A DNA stretch of 28,173 nucleotides, from contig CAZBDV010000029.1 of NCBI GenBank assembly GCA_964490765.1, forward strand, positions 1 to 28,173, in the 5' to 3' direction. How positions within the stretch are numbered: the first letter of the stretch is position 1; each line of letters starts with the position of its first letter. The position numbers and the translations under genes were made by a program. Origin of the DNA: CAZBDV01 sp964490765 (GTDB lineage: Bacteria > Cloacimonadota > Cloacimonadia > Cloacimonadales > JAJBBL01). Positions 25,070 to 28,173 of this stretch are shown in pieces. Under the pieces are notes generated by a model that ran no database searches, had not been told where the DNA came from, and saw nothing but the letters and a program-made list of their open reading frames with translations.

Positions 25070-26632
25070 TCAGCCCTGAGATTCCAGTTCCGATTTCATC
25101 CTTTCTATAAAGGGATTTATATAATCCTGTGACTTCAGGAACACACCATCTATTCCCCGGCCTTCGAATTCGCTGCGCTTGATATTTGCGAAACTACCTT
25201 TAGCCAGAGCTTGCATCAAACCGATATCTTTCACCTCGGCAAGAAACTCAATCGCTTCATCGAGCACACGATTAGCTCTCTCATTGATAAAACCGTCTTC
25301 CCGCAGCTTAAACTCGTCAGAGAAATTTCTTACTCCCTTGAAGACATATTGAGCGTTATCGATGGCGAGAGCCCTGTCCACCAGGTGCGGGGTATGGATC
25401 GCCTCTGTCATCATCCCGAGCAGTTGAACACCCTGTCCCGTTATCTGAGCCACGAAATTGAACATACCGTTCATCAGATATGCCTTGAAGATGTTACCTG
25501 TAACAAAGCGGGTCGGTGGCATATACTTGATCGGTGAATCGGGAAAGAGAGTCCTCGTCAGGAGTGCGTGGGCAATTTCGTATAAAACCGAATTCTCAAT
25601 CTCAGGGTCTATCTCGAAAGCGTGGCCAAGTCCCATCTTTTCCGGCCTGATACCCGACATAAGAGCAAACTGCTCATTTATCAACTGCGATGCTGTAACA
25701 GTAAAAGCACTTTCGATCGCATCGGAGGTGGTTAGATAGTTATCTTCACCGGTCTGGATCTCTATGCCGGCATAGGCATTGATCATTCGGGAGAAGTACT
25801 GGTCAAGGAAAGTACGCCTCATATTGATATCACGAAAGAGAATACCATACATAGCATCATTAAGCATGATATCAAGGCGTTCAAGAGCTCCCATAGCCGC
25901 TATCTCTGGCATACAGAGTCCTGAAGCATAATTGGTCAGAGAAATATATCTTCCAACCTCTTCTCCCGCTTCATCGAGAGCTTTACGCATAATACGGAAA
26001 TTTTCCTGAGTCGCATAAGTCCCCCCAAATCCAGTGGTCGTGGCACCATAGGGGACATAATCCAGAAGTGACTGAGCTGTAGACCGGATTACGGCAATAA
26101 TGTCAGCACCCTGATGAACTGCTGCTCTGGCCTGTATTACATCCTCGTATATGTTTCCTGTTGCTACGATAACATAAATTGCTGGATGGTTCCTTTCCCC
26201 GAAACGCTTATATGCCTCTTCCCGGTAAACTCTCTGAAGCTTGATCTTCTCCAGCAGGGCAGTTGTAACTTCATCCAGTTTTTGTAATACAAGTTCTGCA
26301 GGCTGAGGTGCTATTGCTGTCAGGTCCAGCTCTCCGGCAGCTACCCTTTCAGCAATGATCTGAGCGGTAGTTTTTTCCGCTACTATACCGTTCGCTATCC
26401 AGTATGCAACACCTCTATCGAGAACATCCCTCCTCTTAAGATGTTCAACCAGAACGTTGGGTAACGGTTCTCCGTTCTCCAGAGCACCGTCGATACCCAT
26501 AAATCTTGCTACTGTCCGCTCAATGGTAACAGAGCTCTGTTTCTCCATAAGTTCGCTGAAAGATGAAACAATCTCTCTGGCATACTCTCTGGCCCTGTCA
26601 ATCTTCGACTTTTCGATATTCAAGCTAATCAA
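25070..26632 (-). CDS. kamD: Lysine 5,6-aminomutase alpha subunit
   Basis: Catalytic TIM-barrel subunit that binds PLP phosphate and the lysine substrate and pairs with KamE. The 520 residues match the KamD length (about 516). Recognisable family stretches are TIERTVARFMGIDG near the N-terminus, YVIVATGNIYEDVIQARAAVHQGADIIAVIRSTAQSLLDYVPYG, and the C-terminal PIKYMPPTRFVTGNIFKAYLMNGMFN. The start is a TTG at 26630-26632 preceded by a GGGGG-type Shine-Dalgarno (26638-26642). A second in-frame TTG lies three codons in. It leads the kamDE-atoDA operon. kamA, kdd, kce and kal, the other lysine-fermentation genes, are not in the window. Confidence 0.96.
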   Translation of the reverse strand: MISLNIEKSKIDRAREYAREIVSSFSELMEKQSSVTIERTVARFMGIDGALENGEPLPNVLVEHLKRRDVLDRGVAYWIANGIVAEKTTAQIIAERVAAGELDLTAIAPQPAELVLQKLDEVTTALLEKIKLQRVYREEAYKRFGERNHPAIYVIVATGNIYEDVIQARAAVHQGADIIAVIRSTAQSLLDYVPYGATTTGFGGTYATQENFRIMRKALDEAGEEVGRYISLTNYASGLCMPEIAAMGALERLDIMLNDAMYGILFRDINMRRTFLDQYFSRMINAYAGIEIQTGEDNYLTTSDAIESAFTVTASQLINEQFALMSGIRPEKMGLGHAFEIDPEIENSVLYEIAHALLTRTLFPDSPIKYMPPTRFVTGNIFKAYLMNGMFNFVAQITGQGVQLLGMMTEAIHTPHLVDRALAIDNAQYVFKGVRNFSDEFKLREDGFINERANRVLDEAIEFLAEVKDIGLMQALAKGSFANIKRSEFEGRGIDGVFLKSQDYINPFIERMKSELESQG

Positions 26633-26661
26633 GCAGTCCCCCTGATAATTCGAGTTTTTAG

Positions 26662-26681
26662 AGTATTAATCAGACAATACT
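26662..26681. repeat. Inverted repeat at the kamD promoter
   Basis: AGTATT (26662-26667) and AATACT (26676-26681) are perfect inverted arms separated by 8 bp. The position, over the likely -10 end and start of kamD transcription, would suit a repressor operator for the lysine genes. Six-base AT-rich arms are common by chance. Confidence 0.3.
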
Positions 26682-26708
26682 AAATATTTTTTCTTCCTTA
26701 TCAGTCAA
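26681..26708 (-). promoter_or_regulatory. Candidate promoter of the kamDE-atoDA operon
   Basis: On the minus strand TTGACT (26708-26703) is followed 16 bp later by TATTTA (26686-26681), about 50 bp before the kamD TTG. The -35 is good and the -10 poor. An inverted repeat (26662-26681) overlaps the -10 and the expected transcription start. Confidence 0.35.
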
Positions 26709-26776
26709 GAGTAAATAATATTGAAACATAGCTTTAAGCCTCTTTCTCCGATTTTTTTCTTCTCTGAGACATTCGA

Positions 26777-26804
26777 TTGACAAAGAATCGGGGTTAGCTA
26801 TAAA
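26777..26804 (+). promoter_or_regulatory. Sigma70-like promoter of the right-edge deacetylase-like gene
   Basis: A perfect TTGACA (26777-26782) and TATAAA (26799-26804) are separated by 16 bp, 32 bp before the ATG at 26837 and divergent from kamD. This is the best promoter match in the window. Confidence 0.6.
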
Positions 26805-26836
26805 TGACTTTAATATTCAGGGGAGCGAGATGAGAG

Positions 26837-28173
26837 ATGATTGCAATAATGATAGACCGCAAATTAGAGAGATTTGCCGAACTCACCAGATATACGTTCA
26901 GCTTTATCTTTGATACCCTGGGGCTATCATACAGGTTCATCAACCGTATCAGTGAATTGAGGAAAAACGAGATTATTTTCTTTTACGGTTTACTGGAGCC
27001 TTCCACCGAAGAGAAAAACCAGTTTTCCAGTAACCCGACGGTCTTTTTCATTAAAGCTGATACCGACCTCTTAACCACTGGCCGGATCAATCGGGAGGAG
27101 ATTGGCAACAAGCTCCACGAAATCAAACTGCATACTATCATACCTATCCTATCAAGCAAAGAGTTCCAACACCCTCTTGTAACCTACAGGGTGAATGATA
27201 TCTTCTGGGGGCAGTACAATTTCGATATAATCGGTAATATATTCTTTCATCTCTCGTCTTATGAAGAATCTATTTCGCAACCCAGAGATATACACGGCAA
27301 TATACCGGACGATAATCTACCCTTGATTGGTTACAAGCATTTCCCCTATGTAAATACACTCCTCTGGATGATAGAGAATTTCTTGCAGGAAGCCATTACA
27401 GTCAATCCGTCGGTCTTTCTGGTCAAGAAAGAGGCCTGGCCAAACGGTGAAGATTTTGCCTATACCCTTTCTCATAATATTGATTCGCTGCAGAAATGGC
27501 GTATTGGCAATCTGATATCCTCTTTCTTCACCGACCTGAAACTCCTGATCATTCTGAAATGGGGAACCTTCTTTCGGAACCTGAAAGAGAAGATCAATTA
27601 TCTGATAACCAACTACGAGGTATACTGGAATTTCGAGGAGATCAGAGAGATAGTCAAAGAGCAGGGGGTCCGCTCGACCTATTTTGTAGGGGCATCAGAC
27701 AGGAAATCACAACGTTTCGATACTGATTATTCACTCAAAGATCCCGATTTACAGACCGAGCTTAACCAGCTTTTAGAAGATAACAACGAGATAGCCCTGC
27801 TAGCACCCTATAATTCACAGAGAGAGAAGGATTTAGGAAAATATATCAACAGGCTCTCTACTGCAATAGGGCAGAAAATAAAAGGTGTCAGACAGAATCA
27901 CTTTCAATACGAAAATCCCGGAACTACAGAGATTCACGATAGCCTGGATATCATCTATGATTCCAGCAAAGCTCTGCAGGAAAAGTGCGGCTTCAGACAC
28001 GGCATAGCTTACCCCTACCGTCTGTTTCATCCCGAGAGAAATGTAAAGACTCTGGAAATACCACTCGCTTTCTCTGATAATGTTCTCCGCTTGAGCAAGC
28101 ATACAGTAATCTCGAAGGAGCGGGCGCAGACCATGATAAAGAACTTGATAGGCCATGTCCAGAAGACGAATGG
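26837..28173 (+). CDS. Polysaccharide-deacetylase-like protein, partial at right edge
   Basis: An open frame of 445 complete codons runs off the window without a stop, so it is truncated only by the window end. GGGAG at 26821-26825 supports the ATG at 26837; an ATG at 26830 in another frame stops after 28 codons. The C-terminal half follows, in order, the landmarks of large NodB-like deacetylases: F-A-Y-T-L-S-H213-N-I-D216, V278-R-S-T-Y-F283, I319-ALLAPYNS327, R352-Q-N-H355 and G385-F-R-H-G-I. The usual second-motif histidines (HxS/T form) are absent and the first motif has Asn where HDVD is common. It is cytosolic or surface-associated; no signal peptide is visible. The N-terminal 200 residues are an unassigned domain. 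Confidence 0.7.
   Translation, partial: MIAIMIDRKLERFAELTRYTFSFIFDTLGLSYRFINRISELRKNEIIFFYGLLEPSTEEKNQFSSNPTVFFIKADTDLLTTGRINREEIGNKLHEIKLHTIIPILSSKEFQHPLVTYRVNDIFWGQYNFDIIGNIFFHLSSYEESISQPRDIHGNIPDDNLPLIGYKHFPYVNTLLWMIENFLQEAITVNPSVFLVKKEAWPNGEDFAYTLSHNIDSLQKWRIGNLISSFFTDLKLLIILKWGTFFRNLKEKINYLITNYEVYWNFEEIREIVKEQGVRSTYFVGASDRKSQRFDTDYSLKDPDLQTELNQLLEDNNEIALLAPYNSQREKDLGKYINRLSTAIGQKIKGVRQNHFQYENPGTTEIHDSLDIIYDSSKALQEKCGFRHGIAYPYRLFHPERNVKTLEIPLAFSDNVLRLSKHTVISKERAQTMIKNLIGHVQKTN

Noticed and set aside
24290..26632. D-ornithine 4,5-aminomutase (OraS/OraE) instead of lysine 5,6-aminomutase
   Set aside because: OraE is one large fused protein with a tiny partner. Here the subunits are 520 and 256 residues, matching KamD and KamE.

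Overview
The window reads as a chromosomal segment of a Gram-negative, anaerobic, amino-acid-fermenting bacterium of the Fibrobacteres-Chlorobi-Bacteroidetes (FCB) group. Candidatus Cloacimonadota is my best guess. The reasons are: lysine 5,6-aminomutase (kamDE) beside acetoacetate-type CoA-transferase genes; lpxK, which implies lipid A; a gingipain-like C25 protein with a FlgD/T9SS-like C-terminal domain followed by a PorV-like barrel; and purine-rich Shine-Dalgarno sites. The lineage is inference; no rRNA gene is present.

Rightward block, 1-14606. groL (15-1652) ends at a hairpin terminator. A sigma70-like promoter then precedes a translation cluster: rplM-rpsI, a structured 172-bp gap, rpsB-tsf-pyrH-frr, and a 58-residue two-cluster ferredoxin that is easily missed. 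After a gap of about 200 bp comes purD, then a 5.1-kb gene for a 1707-residue C25 (PorU/gingipain-type) cell-surface protein, a PorV/PorQ-family outer-membrane barrel and a lipoprotein. These last three lie close together in one direction and look like one surface-secretion unit.

Leftward block, 26632-14645, with eleven genes. In transcription order they are kamD-kamE-atoD-atoA (lysine fermentation: B12/PLP aminomutase and CoA transfer), glyQ without glyS beside it, a degenerate nucleotidyltransferase-like protein, two ABC half-exporters that together look like an asymmetric heterodimer, a corrinoid adenosyltransferase (cobA) that could supply the cofactor for KamDE, lemA and lpxK. The blocks converge at 14607-14644 with almost no spacer.

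Right edge. Divergent from kamD, behind a good promoter, a polysaccharide-deacetylase-like gene begins at 26837 and runs off the window. Its expected metal-binding residues look altered.

No tRNA, rRNA, CRISPR array, insertion sequence or prophage was recognised, and no gene-free stretch exceeds 300 bp. The strongest candidate for something under-described is the PorU/PorV/lipoprotein unit outside Bacteroidota. Next are the asymmetric ABC pair with its extracytoplasmic insert and the solitary glyQ paired with a degenerate nucleotidyltransferase-like protein.
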